Shown: one piece after another, positions 11,245 through 19,697 of the stretch
Layout: every line of letters begins with the position of its first letter
How positions within the stretch are numbered: the stretch's first letter is position 1
Assembly (NCBI RefSeq): GCF_000980885.2
Contig: NZ_LBDA02000024.1
Span: 124,001 to 188,000, forward strand
Origin: Streptomyces malaysiense
GTDB taxonomy: Bacteria > Actinomycetota > Actinomycetes > Streptomycetales > Streptomycetaceae
Reading direction: 5' to 3'
DNA: 64,000 nucleotides
Position numbers and translations under genes: made by a program
The notes under the pieces: model-generated
What the model was told of the DNA's origin: nothing
What the model saw: the letters and a program-made list of their open reading frames with translations, nothing else
Database searches by the model: none

Positions 11245-13773
11245 ATGTCGACGGATACGGATACGGACCTGCTCAGAATGCCGCTGCCGGAGGCTCTCGC
11301 GGAGCTGGACAGCACGCGGGGCGGGCTGAGCGGTGCGGAGGCGCACAAGCGTCTGGAGCGCTGCGGTCCGAACGCGATCGAGGAGCACCGCCGGGGTGTG
11401 CCGGCGGAGCTGGCGTCGTTCTTCTGGGGGCCCATCCCGTGGATGATCGAGGTGGCGCTGGTGCTGTCCGGTGTCCTGCGGCACTGGGACGACGTGGCGG
11501 TCATCGGGGTGCTGCTGGTGGTCAACGCGGCCGTCGGGTTCTGGCAGGAGCACACCGCCGCGGACGCGGTGGCGGCGCTGAAGAGCCAGCTGGCGCTGCG
11601 GGCCACGGTGTGCCGGGACGGCGGGTGGCGGAAGGTGGACGCGGCCGGGCTGGTGCCCGGGGACGTGGTGCGGGTGCGGCTGGGCGACATCGTCCCCGCG
11701 GATGTGCGCCTGCTGGACGGGGAGTACCTGAGCGTGGACCAGTCGGCGCTGACCGGCGAGTCGATGCCGGCGGACAAGCGCGAGGGAGACGCGGCCTACT
11801 CGGGGTCGGTCGCGGTGCGCGGGGACATGACCGCGGTGGTCACCCACACCGGCTCGCGCACGTACTTCGGGCGGACCACCCGTCTGGTGGCCGCGGCGCG
11901 GCCGGTGTCCCACTTCCAGAAGGCCGTGCTGGCCATCGGGGACTACCTGATCTGGATGAGCCTGGTGCTGGTGCTGGTGCTGGTGGTGGTGGAGCTGTTC
12001 CGCGGGGCGCGGGTGCTCACCCTGCTGCAGTTCGCGCTGATCCTGACGGTGGCCGCGATTCCGGTCGCGATGCCGGCGGTGCTGTCGGTGACGATGGCGG
12101 TCGGCGCGGTGGCCCTGTCGAAGATGAAGGCGATCGTGACCCGGCTGGAGTCCATCGAGGAGATGGCCGGGATCGATGTGCTGTGCAGTGACAAGACCGG
12201 CACCTTGACCGAGAACCGGCTCACGCTGGGGGAGCCGGTGCCCGTCGGCGCGCGCGACGGCGGGCAGGTGGTGCTCGCGGGCGCGCTGGCCTGCGCGCCG
12301 GAGACCGACGACGCGATCGACCGCGCCGTGCTCGGTGGCCTGCCCGGCGCCGAGGCGCTGCGCGGCTACCGGCAGACCGGTTTCGTGCCCTTCGACCCGG
12401 TCGGCAAGCGCACCTCGGCCGACATCACCGGGCCGGAGGGCTCGTTCACCGTCACCAAGGGCGCGCCGCAGGTCGTCCTGGCACTGTGCGACCCGGCGCC
12501 CGACGAGGCCGCCCGCGCGGACGAGGCGGTCCGGCGTCTGGCCGCCGCGGGCCGGCGCGCCCTGGGGGTGGCCCGGCGCGACGGGGACGGCCCGTGGCGG
12601 TTCCTGGGGCTGCTGCCGCTGTCCGACCCGCCCCGCCCGGACTCCGCCGACACCGTCCGCCGCGCCGTGGAGCACGGCATCACCGTGAAGATGCTCACCG
12701 GCGACAACAGCGCCATCGCCGCCGAGGTCGCGGGCCGCATCGGCCTGGGGACCGAGGTCCGTCGCGCGGGCGACCTGCTCGGCGACGACCCGCGGCGGCG
12801 GCTCGGGGACGCGGACGCGGCCCGGATCGAGGCCGCCGACGGGTTCGCCGAGGTCTTCCCCGAGCACAAGTACGCCATCGTCAAGGCGCTGCAGGAGCGG
12901 GGCCACGTCGTCGGCATGACCGGCGACGGCGTCAACGACGCCCCCGCCCTGAAGCAGGCCGACACCGGCGTCGCGGTCTCCGGTGCCACCGACGCCGCGC
13001 GCTCCGCCGCGGACCTGGTGCTGACCGCGCCCGGCCTGTCGGTGATCATCGCCGCCATCGAGCGCGCGCGGATCATCTTCGAGCGGATGAACTCCTACGC
13101 CATCTACCGTGTCACCGAGACCATCCGCATCGTGCTGTTCGTCGTCGCCGCCATGATCGCGTTCAACACGTACCCGATCAACGCGATCCTGATCATCCTG
13201 CTGGCGTTGTTCAACGACCTGCCGATCATGACCATCGCGGTCGACAACACCCCGCTGGACCCCCAGCCGGTCCGCTGGGACATGCGCCGGGTGCTGAGCG
13301 TGGCCACCGTGCTGGGCACGATCGGCGTCGTCGAGACCTTCCTGATGCTGCTGCTGGCCAGGCAGTGGCTGCACCTGGACACCTCGCACATCCAGACGCT
13401 GATCTTCCTCAAGCTCGCCGTCGCCGGGCACCTGACCCTGTTCGTCGCCCGCAGCCGCGGCCCCCTGCTGTCCCGACCCTGGCCCGCGCCCGCCATGCTC
13501 TGGGCCGCCATCGGCACCAAGGTCCTCGCCACCGCCCTGGTCGGCTTCGGCCTCGGTCTGGTCACCCCGGTCAGCTGGGCGCAGATCGGTTTCGTCTGGG
13601 TCTACTGCATCGCGTGGGTCTTCGTCGAGGACTGGGCCAAACTCGCCGTCTACCGCCACCTCGATCACAGCAGCACCCACCACCGGCGCTTCCTCGGCCA
13701 CCTGCACCAACAGCTGCACCCCGCCCCCGCCGCCGGGCCCCGGGGCGCGCGCCAGGGCCCCGGGAGCACGTGA
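11245..13773 (+). CDS. Plasma-membrane proton-efflux-type P-type ATPase (P3A-like)
   Basis: An 842-residue P-type ATPase starting at the ATG at 11245, preceded by GGAGAGGGG. All core motifs are present: the actuator-domain SALTGES (about residue 170), the phosphorylation site DKTGTLT (about residue 316), the nucleotide-binding KGAPQVVL, MLTGDN, and the hinge MTGDGVNDAPALKQADTGVAVSGATDAA. The short cytosolic N-terminus (MSTDTDTDLLRMPLPEAL) without metal-binding CxxC repeats, and the transmembrane sequence IPVAMPAVLSVTMAVGA, fit the fungal/plant-type H+-exporting group rather than heavy-metal or Ca pumps. Predicted role is proton export and membrane energisation; ion specificity is inferred from similarity only. 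Confidence 0.9.
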   Translation: MSTDTDTDLLRMPLPEALAELDSTRGGLSGAEAHKRLERCGPNAIEEHRRGVPAELASFFWGPIPWMIEVALVLSGVLRHWDDVAVIGVLLVVNAAVGFWQEHTAADAVAALKSQLALRATVCRDGGWRKVDAAGLVPGDVVRVRLGDIVPADVRLLDGEYLSVDQSALTGESMPADKREGDAAYSGSVAVRGDMTAVVTHTGSRTYFGRTTRLVAAARPVSHFQKAVLAIGDYLIWMSLVLVLVLVVVELFRGARVLTLLQFALILTVAAIPVAMPAVLSVTMAVGAVALSKMKAIVTRLESIEEMAGIDVLCSDKTGTLTENRLTLGEPVPVGARDGGQVVLAGALACAPETDDAIDRAVLGGLPGAEALRGYRQTGFVPFDPVGKRTSADITGPEGSFTVTKGAPQVVLALCDPAPDEAARADEAVRRLAAAGRRALGVARRDGDGPWRFLGLLPLSDPPRPDSADTVRRAVEHGITVKMLTGDNSAIAAEVAGRIGLGTEVRRAGDLLGDDPRRRLGDADAARIEAADGFAEVFPEHKYAIVKALQERGHVVGMTGDGVNDAPALKQADTGVAVSGATDAARSAADLVLTAPGLSVIIAAIERARIIFERMNSYAIYRVTETIRIVLFVVAAMIAFNTYPINAILIILLALFNDLPIMTIAVDNTPLDPQPVRWDMRRVLSVATVLGTIGVVETFLMLLLARQWLHLDTSHIQTLIFLKLAVAGHLTLFVARSRGPLLSRPWPAPAMLWAAIGTKVLATALVGFGLGLVTPVSWAQIGFVWVYCIAWVFVEDWAKLAVYRHLDHSSTHHRRFLGHLHQQLHPAPAAGPRGARQGPGST

Positions 13774-13902
13774 GGCCCGGGAAGGGCCGTCCCCGGGGAA
13801 GGAGCGCGTCGGTGTCCGCCGAGGGAGTGCCGCCGAGTGCGGGGCCGGACCGGAGGGCCGGTCGAAGCAGGGTGGCCTCCGGCGTCCCGCCCGCACGACG
13901 GC

Positions 13903-16353
13903 TCACGGCGGGGCGTCCTCGGACTCCGGGAGGACCAGCCGGAACGCCGCCCCCGTCAGCGCGCGGTTGTCGGGGTCGAGGACCTCGATGTCGGCCGAGA
14001 CCTCGTCCGTGGCGCAGGACTGGAGGTAGCGGCGGACCCGGTGCAGGCCCCGGCCCCGGCCCTCGCCGCGGGTGGTCCAGGCGGGGCCGAAGATCCGGGC
14101 GGGGCGGGAGCGGGCCCTCTCCGGCAGGCCGGGGCCGCTGTCGCGCAGGACGACCAGTACCTCGGGGCTCTCGCGCTCCACCAGGATCTGGAGCACCCCG
14201 CCCTGCCCGGCGAGGGCCTCCCCCGCGTTGTCCATCACCTCGTAGAGCACCGCGCGCAGCACGGGCTCGGGCACCGCGACCCGCAGTCCGGGCGGGCAGC
14301 GCACATCCAGGCGGACATGCGGGTGCGCCTCCTCGAACTCGGGGCCCAGTGAGCCGAGCAGCACGGCAGGCCCGGTCCCGGGACGACCTGACGGGTCGAC
14401 GTCCGCCTCGGCCAGCTGGAGCCGGGCTTCCTCGGCGAACTCCTCGAACGCGGTCGGGGTCTCGCGCAGCCGGGAGTACACCGGCACGGTCGCGTAGCGG
14501 TTGAGGTGCCACGCCTTCGGACCGTCGCGCCGCTCCTCCCGCTCCAGGGCGAGCCTGCCGAGCAGCACGGTGAGCTGCTGCTCGGCCTCGGCACGCAGGG
14601 CCCGTACGACACCGCCGAGCGGGACCCGCAGCTCACCGCCGTCCGGCACGACGGTCAGCAGACCGCGGCGCACGAGGTCGTCGACGGCGGCGCGGACACG
14701 CTCCCTGACCCGGGACTCCGCGCCGCACGCCTCCGCCATGTCCGCCGCTTCCTCCCGGCCGACCTGCCCGCCCACCGCGTCGCTCGCCGCCAGCGCCGCC
14801 CACCAGGCCGCCTCCGCCGCGGGGCCGCCGCAGCGGGCCACCAGTTCCTCACGCAGGGCGTGGGTCAGCGCCTCGTCCCGCTGCCAGCCGCCCTCGGCCG
14901 CCGCCCAGCGCCGGACGGGGCCGGTGCCGCCGACGGGGTCCTGCGCGTACCGCAGCATCACCAGCAGCAGGTGCGGGTCCATGCCGGTGCAGTGCTCCAT
15001 GGCCTGCACGGCCGCCGGTCCGCAGCCCAGCGACAGCCGGCTGATCCAGCGCAGGGTCCGCCAGGCCACGTCGGCCTCGCCGCCCAGGATCCGGCCGAGC
15101 TCGGCACCGCTGTGCCCGGCGAGGGCCGAGACGGGCCACTGCGGGGCGAGGACGCCGAGCAGGGCCGCGGCCCGGTCCGGTACGTCGGTGAGCACCACCA
15201 GGCACAGCAGGTCGCGCAGGGACAGCACCGCTGCGGGCCGCCGGTCGGTGTAGCCGGACGGTTCGACCTGGGGGCCGACCACCACGCAGGGCCGCTCGTC
15301 CCCGCCGGTGTCCGGCAGGCCGACCGCGCCGGGCCCGCCGACATACAGGTCGACGCGGCCGGTTGGGTGCAGCCGGGAGAGCGCGGGGCCGCCGAACAGG
15401 CCGTCCAGGAAGGCGAGATGGAAGAAGCTGTGCTCGACCGGTGTGGCCGTCATCGGTCCGGGCGGCGCCCCGAGGAAGCGGCACAGCGCGCGGGCGAACC
15501 CGGCGGCCGCCTCGGCGGACGGATCGTGCTCCAGACCGCCGTACGCCGCCAGCAGCTCCTGTCCCTCGCGGTCGGCCGCCCGCCAGTCGACGAACGCGGG
15601 GGGCCGCAGCCGGCCGGGGTTGAGGTGGAAGTCGAGGAACTGGCGCGGGTCCCACTCCGCCTTCCAGACCGGCGGCGCGGTCATGCCCTCGGGGATCGGG
15701 GCACCGGGCGGCTCACGGTTCAGCAGGGCCCTGGCCGCGACGAGTTCACCGGCGTCGAGCAGGGCCCGGACGCGAGCGGCCGCCCGGCCCTCCGCTCCCG
15801 CGCCCTCCACCGGGATGAGCAGGGCCGTCAGTTCGCCGGCGGCGTCGGCGACGCGCCGTTCGACGTCGTCCGCCAGCGCGTCCAGCCGGGCCACCACCCG
15901 GGGCCGCCCCGAGCGTGCCTCGGCCACCAGCGCCTCGGCCTCGGCGGGGTCGTCCCGCCACGCCACACCCGCGCCCTGCGCACGCCGGGCCAGGGCGGCG
16001 AGCCGCTGCCGCACCAGTTCCGCGGCCCGCACCCGCAGGCTCTCCAGCTGCCGGGCCAGCCGGTCGGCGTCGTACGGGCGCAGCTCCCCGCAGCCGGCGA
16101 GCAGATACTCGGCGGCGTCGAACTCGCCCCGCTCCAGCAGCTCTTCGCAGACGACGCCCACGGGGCGGCCGCCGAGCCGGGCGAGGACCGCGCGGGCCAG
16201 CTCGACGGCGTCCTCGGGGCCGTACGACGCCCGCCGGCGCGCCAGCAGGGCCAGTACCTCGGGGTAGCGGAACCGGCCGGGCCAGGTACCGAGCAGGTGG
16301 CGGGCGCCGTCCAGGTGGTTCCGCACCTGGCTGTCATGGCTCGGCGCGCTCAC
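13903..16353 (-). CDS. GHKL-ATPase-domain protein, last gene of a five-gene putative conflict operon
   Basis: An 816-residue protein. The last 150 residues form a histidine-kinase/Hsp90-like (GHKL) ATP-binding domain: N box LRAVLYEVMDNAGEAL, G1 box VVLRDSGPGLPERA and G2 box GEGRGRGLHRVRRYLQ, all with the expected Asn, Asp and Gly residues, so ATP binding is likely. There is no phosphoacceptor His-containing DHp domain. The first 650 residues are helical, rich in Ala/Arg/Glu and not recognised. The start overlaps the stop of the upstream gene by 4 bases (ATGA), so it is translated with it. Such GHKL proteins accompany NTP-dependent defence or regulatory complexes; a role here is inferred from context only. 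Confidence 0.75.
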   Translation of the reverse strand: MSAPSHDSQVRNHLDGARHLLGTWPGRFRYPEVLALLARRRASYGPEDAVELARAVLARLGGRPVGVVCEELLERGEFDAAEYLLAGCGELRPYDADRLARQLESLRVRAAELVRQRLAALARRAQGAGVAWRDDPAEAEALVAEARSGRPRVVARLDALADDVERRVADAAGELTALLIPVEGAGAEGRAAARVRALLDAGELVAARALLNREPPGAPIPEGMTAPPVWKAEWDPRQFLDFHLNPGRLRPPAFVDWRAADREGQELLAAYGGLEHDPSAEAAAGFARALCRFLGAPPGPMTATPVEHSFFHLAFLDGLFGGPALSRLHPTGRVDLYVGGPGAVGLPDTGGDERPCVVVGPQVEPSGYTDRRPAAVLSLRDLLCLVVLTDVPDRAAALLGVLAPQWPVSALAGHSGAELGRILGGEADVAWRTLRWISRLSLGCGPAAVQAMEHCTGMDPHLLLVMLRYAQDPVGGTGPVRRWAAAEGGWQRDEALTHALREELVARCGGPAAEAAWWAALAASDAVGGQVGREEAADMAEACGAESRVRERVRAAVDDLVRRGLLTVVPDGGELRVPLGGVVRALRAEAEQQLTVLLGRLALEREERRDGPKAWHLNRYATVPVYSRLRETPTAFEEFAEEARLQLAEADVDPSGRPGTGPAVLLGSLGPEFEEAHPHVRLDVRCPPGLRVAVPEPVLRAVLYEVMDNAGEALAGQGGVLQILVERESPEVLVVLRDSGPGLPERARSRPARIFGPAWTTRGEGRGRGLHRVRRYLQSCATDEVSADIEVLDPDNRALTGAAFRLVLPESEDAPP

Positions 16354-19300
16354 GCCTTCTCCTTACCGGCCTTCGGCAGCGCGGACAGCGCCTCCAGCAG
16401 GGCCTTGGCCGGATGACAGGCCGGTTCACCCAACTCGTCCGCCTCCTTCACCAGTTGATGCCATGATCCGTCCAGGTGGAGGGCGAACTGCTTCTGGGCG
16501 GTGGTCAGCCGAGGTGCGGCGGGACTCTGGTGCCCTTCCTCGGAGCGGGCGACGAGGGACCTGGCCTCGGCGATGAACTCGGCGAGCCGGCGGGCGTAGG
16601 CGAAGTGGTTGCTCCACTCGATCTTGCGCAGACCGAGGTCCGCGGACATCCGGTCGAGCTGGGTACGGATCTCGTGCTCGCCCTGTGGCAGCCCCTCGAT
16701 CACCGGGGCCCAGCGGTCGGCCGGTCGGGGATCGCGGGCCATCTCGCGGACCTCGGCGAGGATGCCGCCCGGCCGGAAGAGGGCGCGGTGGAGCTTCTGG
16801 CCGTCCGTGAAGCTGAAGTGGTTCTTGGCCTGTTCGAAGTCGTCCACCTCGGCGGCGAGCCGGTCCCAGCGCTCGTCGGTGCGCGCCGAGCGCTCCTGGC
16901 CGGCCGCCCATTCGTCGACGTCCCGCAGGGGCAGCGGGGCCGGTGCCGCCTCGAAGCAGGCGCGGGCGGCGCGGGCCAGCTCCAGCCAGGCCGTCGGCAG
17001 CCCCTCGGCGGGTGCCCCCTCCATCAGGTGCCGCAAGACGAGCCGGCCCGTGTCGCCGCCGTGCAGCAGCATCTCGGCGACGGCGCCCGCGAGCGCGACG
17101 GTGCGCTGCTCGGGCGGGGCCGCCTCCAGCGCCAGGGCGCTGAAGAAGAGCTGCTCACCGAAGGGGCCGTGCTCCAACGGGAGCGCCGCGGCGGCGAGTT
17201 CGACGGAGAGCGCGCCGGGGCGGCCACCCAGCAGCGGGGTGAGCAGATACGCCTCCATGAACGCCCCGCGCCGCCAGGCGTCCTCCAGGAGCCAGCGGGA
17301 CCATCTGTCGGAGTCGGCGAGATGGAGACCGGGCCGGTGGGCGGCGGGGCGGTGGGGGCCGGTGCCCCGGTCCTCGGCGCCGCCCGGACCCTCCGGCTCG
17401 CCGTCCCCCGCCGAGCCGTCGCGGCTCCGCTCCTCCGCGCCGTGCGCACCGCCCGTGTCACCCGCGCGCCCTGCCGTCCCCTCCCCGTCACCCATCAGCA
17501 ACGCCGCCGCGTACCGGCGCAGTTCCTCCGCGCCGCGGCCCGCCCGCTCCCGCTGGGCCAGTGCCGTCCACGGGTCGTCGTCCAGCGGGATGGCCGCGAA
17601 CACCCCGGCCGTGGGGTGGTACTCCGGGCCCACGGCCCCGGGGCCCCTCGCGTCCCCGAACCACTCCGGAATCCCCAGCTCCCGCGCGAAGTCCACGGTG
17701 AACCCGGTTCCCACGACGTGCAGTCCCACCTGCGCCACCGCGCCCTGCCCCGGATGCGCCGCCCCGTGCCCGACCGGGTGGTGGCTGCCCACCACCATCT
17801 CGTGGTCGCTGAGCACCGCCCGCGCCCTGGCCTTGCCGACGCGCAGGGTGCCGTCCGCCCTGAGGGCCTTGAGCAGGGCGTCGTACGCGGTGGCGGTGCG
17901 CCGGCCGCCGCCGAGCGAGGGATGCTGGAGGTGCACGACGCCGCCGGCCTCCCGCAGCCGGCGCAGCCGCAGGGCGAGGGTCTCGTCGCACGCCTCGTGC
18001 TCGGCGCGGTCGTCGGTGACGGCGAGCCGCTCGCCCGCGCCCGCGACGAGGCGGCCGACCGCCTCCGTGTACGCGCCGTCCCACACGGCGCGTACCACCG
18101 GGTCGGGCCCCCGGTACACGTCGTTCACCGCGTCCACGAGTTCGCGCAGCACCCGGCCCCAGGCGGCCGACCAGCCCACCTGGAAGCCCACCGGGTCCTC
18201 GTCCCAGCGCTCCGGCAGCTCCGGGGGCTCCCACCGCCACCAGCGCACGGGCTCGGCCGGCAGTCCGCGGCCGGTGCGGCCGAAGTCGTCGGGGGCGATG
18301 GCGATGCTCCGCGCGGTCTCCCAGTAGGTGTAGACCCTGCGGACCCAGCTGAGCAGGTCGGCCACGCACAGCGGGGGCGTGTCGGTGTCCTCCGGCGGTT
18401 CCACGAGCACTCCGGCGCCGGTCTCGCCCGACAGGAAGCCGCGGGAGCCGACGTAGGCGGCACGGTTGTCGCAGATCAGCAGCGATGCCGCGCTGGAGCT
18501 GCCGCGCTTCTCCAGCAGCACCTTGCCCGGGTGGCGGGCCTTCAGGTCGAACAGGGCGGTCTCGACCCGGGGTTCGAGTCTCGCCGTGGGGTGCTCGCCC
18601 CACAGCAGGACGAGGGTGGCGCCCCGTTTGAGCGCCCCCTCGATGCCGGGCAGCAGCGGGTTGAGGGCGTCGTAGGCGATGGTGGGAGCGGCCAGCACCA
18701 GCTGGTGTTCGGCGCGGTCGATCAGGTCGCCGACGACATAGCCGACCCCGGCCCCGGGCGCTACCCGCTGAGCCGCGCAACGGGCCCTGCGCGCCTCGGA
18801 GATCTGCTCCCGCAGCTGGTCCGTCCTGGACCTCAGCGCGTGGTGCCGGCCCGGCAGGTCCGGCAGTTCGGGTGCGCCGTCCAGTCCCTCGGCGAGCTGC
18901 TCCAGATCACGGATCAGCTCCTTGAGGGTGTCGGGCCGTACCACTTCCGGCACCTGGCGGTTCAGAAGCTTCTTGACGAAGTCGCTCTCGGCGCGGGTGC
19001 GCAGCAGATGGGTGATGTGCGCCTGGAAGAGCTGGGCGCCCCTGCGTCCCCAGCCGGACGGCGCCTCGACGGGCACCGCGGCGATCTGGCCGCTGCCGGG
19101 GTCCTTCTTCACCACGACCTCGACCGTGCTCCAGCGGACCGCCTCGGGCGGGCTGAGCACGGGGTTGGTGAACGACACGTTCAGCACCCGGCGGCGCACG
19201 CCCCGGTTGCGGCGGTCCTCGGCGACGGCCTGGCGGACGGCGCGCAGCAGTTCGGTCTGCGGCAGGTCCTCCGCCGAGACGCCCCGGGCCATCGGCATCT

Positions 19301-19697
19301 CCAGGGCGCCCGGCGGGACCCGGACGCTTCCGTCCCGGTACGGCAGGATCGTCTCGGTCACCGGGTCGAACAGGAACTTGCGCGAATCCACGCTGGTGGC
19401 GACCGCCTGCGCGCCGTCGCCGTCGCCGAGCACCGCCTCGGCCGCCGGGGTGCCCTCCAGGGTGTGGGAGGTGAAGTCGACGGCGAGGAAGCCCCGGCTC
19501 CACAGGGCGTGCACCACGTCCAGCATCAGCCGGCGGGGCAGCGAGAAGAGGTCGCCGAGGGAGTCGACGGTGGTACGGCCGCCGGCCACCGCGGCGAGCA
19601 CCAGCTCCTCAAGGGTCGAGGCACCGGCCTCCGAACCGAGTTCCACCCGCAGGGTGATCACCCGGCAGGGCAGCGCCACCAGGGTCGTCTCACTCAC
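16350..19697 (-). CDS. Winged-helix plus degenerate phospholipase-D-like protein of a putative conflict operon
   Basis: A 1115-residue protein. Residues 28-90 look like a winged-helix domain (TLEELVLAAVAGGRTTVDSL..., ALWSRGFLAVD). Two phospholipase-D-like halves follow (about 315-430 and 540-650). The HxKx4D catalytic motifs are eroded: the first reads AxSx4D ending at Asp410 (followed by VGSRG), the second RxRx4D ending at Asp631 (followed by VGSHH). The aspartates and the GS turns remain, but both His/Lys pairs are missing. This suggests a PLD-fold scaffold or nucleic-acid-binding unit rather than an active nuclease. A low-complexity Gly/Glu/Arg linker lies near residues 735-785, then a helical C-terminus. 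It overlaps the helicase gene by 8 bases and the GHKL gene by 4. Confidence 0.72.
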   Translation of the reverse strand: MSETTLVALPCRVITLRVELGSEAGASTLEELVLAAVAGGRTTVDSLGDLFSLPRRLMLDVVHALWSRGFLAVDFTSHTLEGTPAAEAVLGDGDGAQAVATSVDSRKFLFDPVTETILPYRDGSVRVPPGALEMPMARGVSAEDLPQTELLRAVRQAVAEDRRNRGVRRRVLNVSFTNPVLSPPEAVRWSTVEVVVKKDPGSGQIAAVPVEAPSGWGRRGAQLFQAHITHLLRTRAESDFVKKLLNRQVPEVVRPDTLKELIRDLEQLAEGLDGAPELPDLPGRHHALRSRTDQLREQISEARRARCAAQRVAPGAGVGYVVGDLIDRAEHQLVLAAPTIAYDALNPLLPGIEGALKRGATLVLLWGEHPTARLEPRVETALFDLKARHPGKVLLEKRGSSSAASLLICDNRAAYVGSRGFLSGETGAGVLVEPPEDTDTPPLCVADLLSWVRRVYTYWETARSIAIAPDDFGRTGRGLPAEPVRWWRWEPPELPERWDEDPVGFQVGWSAAWGRVLRELVDAVNDVYRGPDPVVRAVWDGAYTEAVGRLVAGAGERLAVTDDRAEHEACDETLALRLRRLREAGGVVHLQHPSLGGGRRTATAYDALLKALRADGTLRVGKARARAVLSDHEMVVGSHHPVGHGAAHPGQGAVAQVGLHVVGTGFTVDFARELGIPEWFGDARGPGAVGPEYHPTAGVFAAIPLDDDPWTALAQRERAGRGAEELRRYAAALLMGDGEGTAGRAGDTGGAHGAEERSRDGSAGDGEPEGPGGAEDRGTGPHRPAAHRPGLHLADSDRWSRWLLEDAWRRGAFMEAYLLTPLLGGRPGALSVELAAAALPLEHGPFGEQLFFSALALEAAPPEQRTVALAGAVAEMLLHGGDTGRLVLRHLMEGAPAEGLPTAWLELARAARACFEAAPAPLPLRDVDEWAAGQERSARTDERWDRLAAEVDDFEQAKNHFSFTDGQKLHRALFRPGGILAEVREMARDPRPADRWAPVIEGLPQGEHEIRTQLDRMSADLGLRKIEWSNHFAYARRLAEFIAEARSLVARSEEGHQSPAAPRLTTAQKQFALHLDGSWHQLVKEADELGEPACHPAKALLEALSALPKAGKEKA

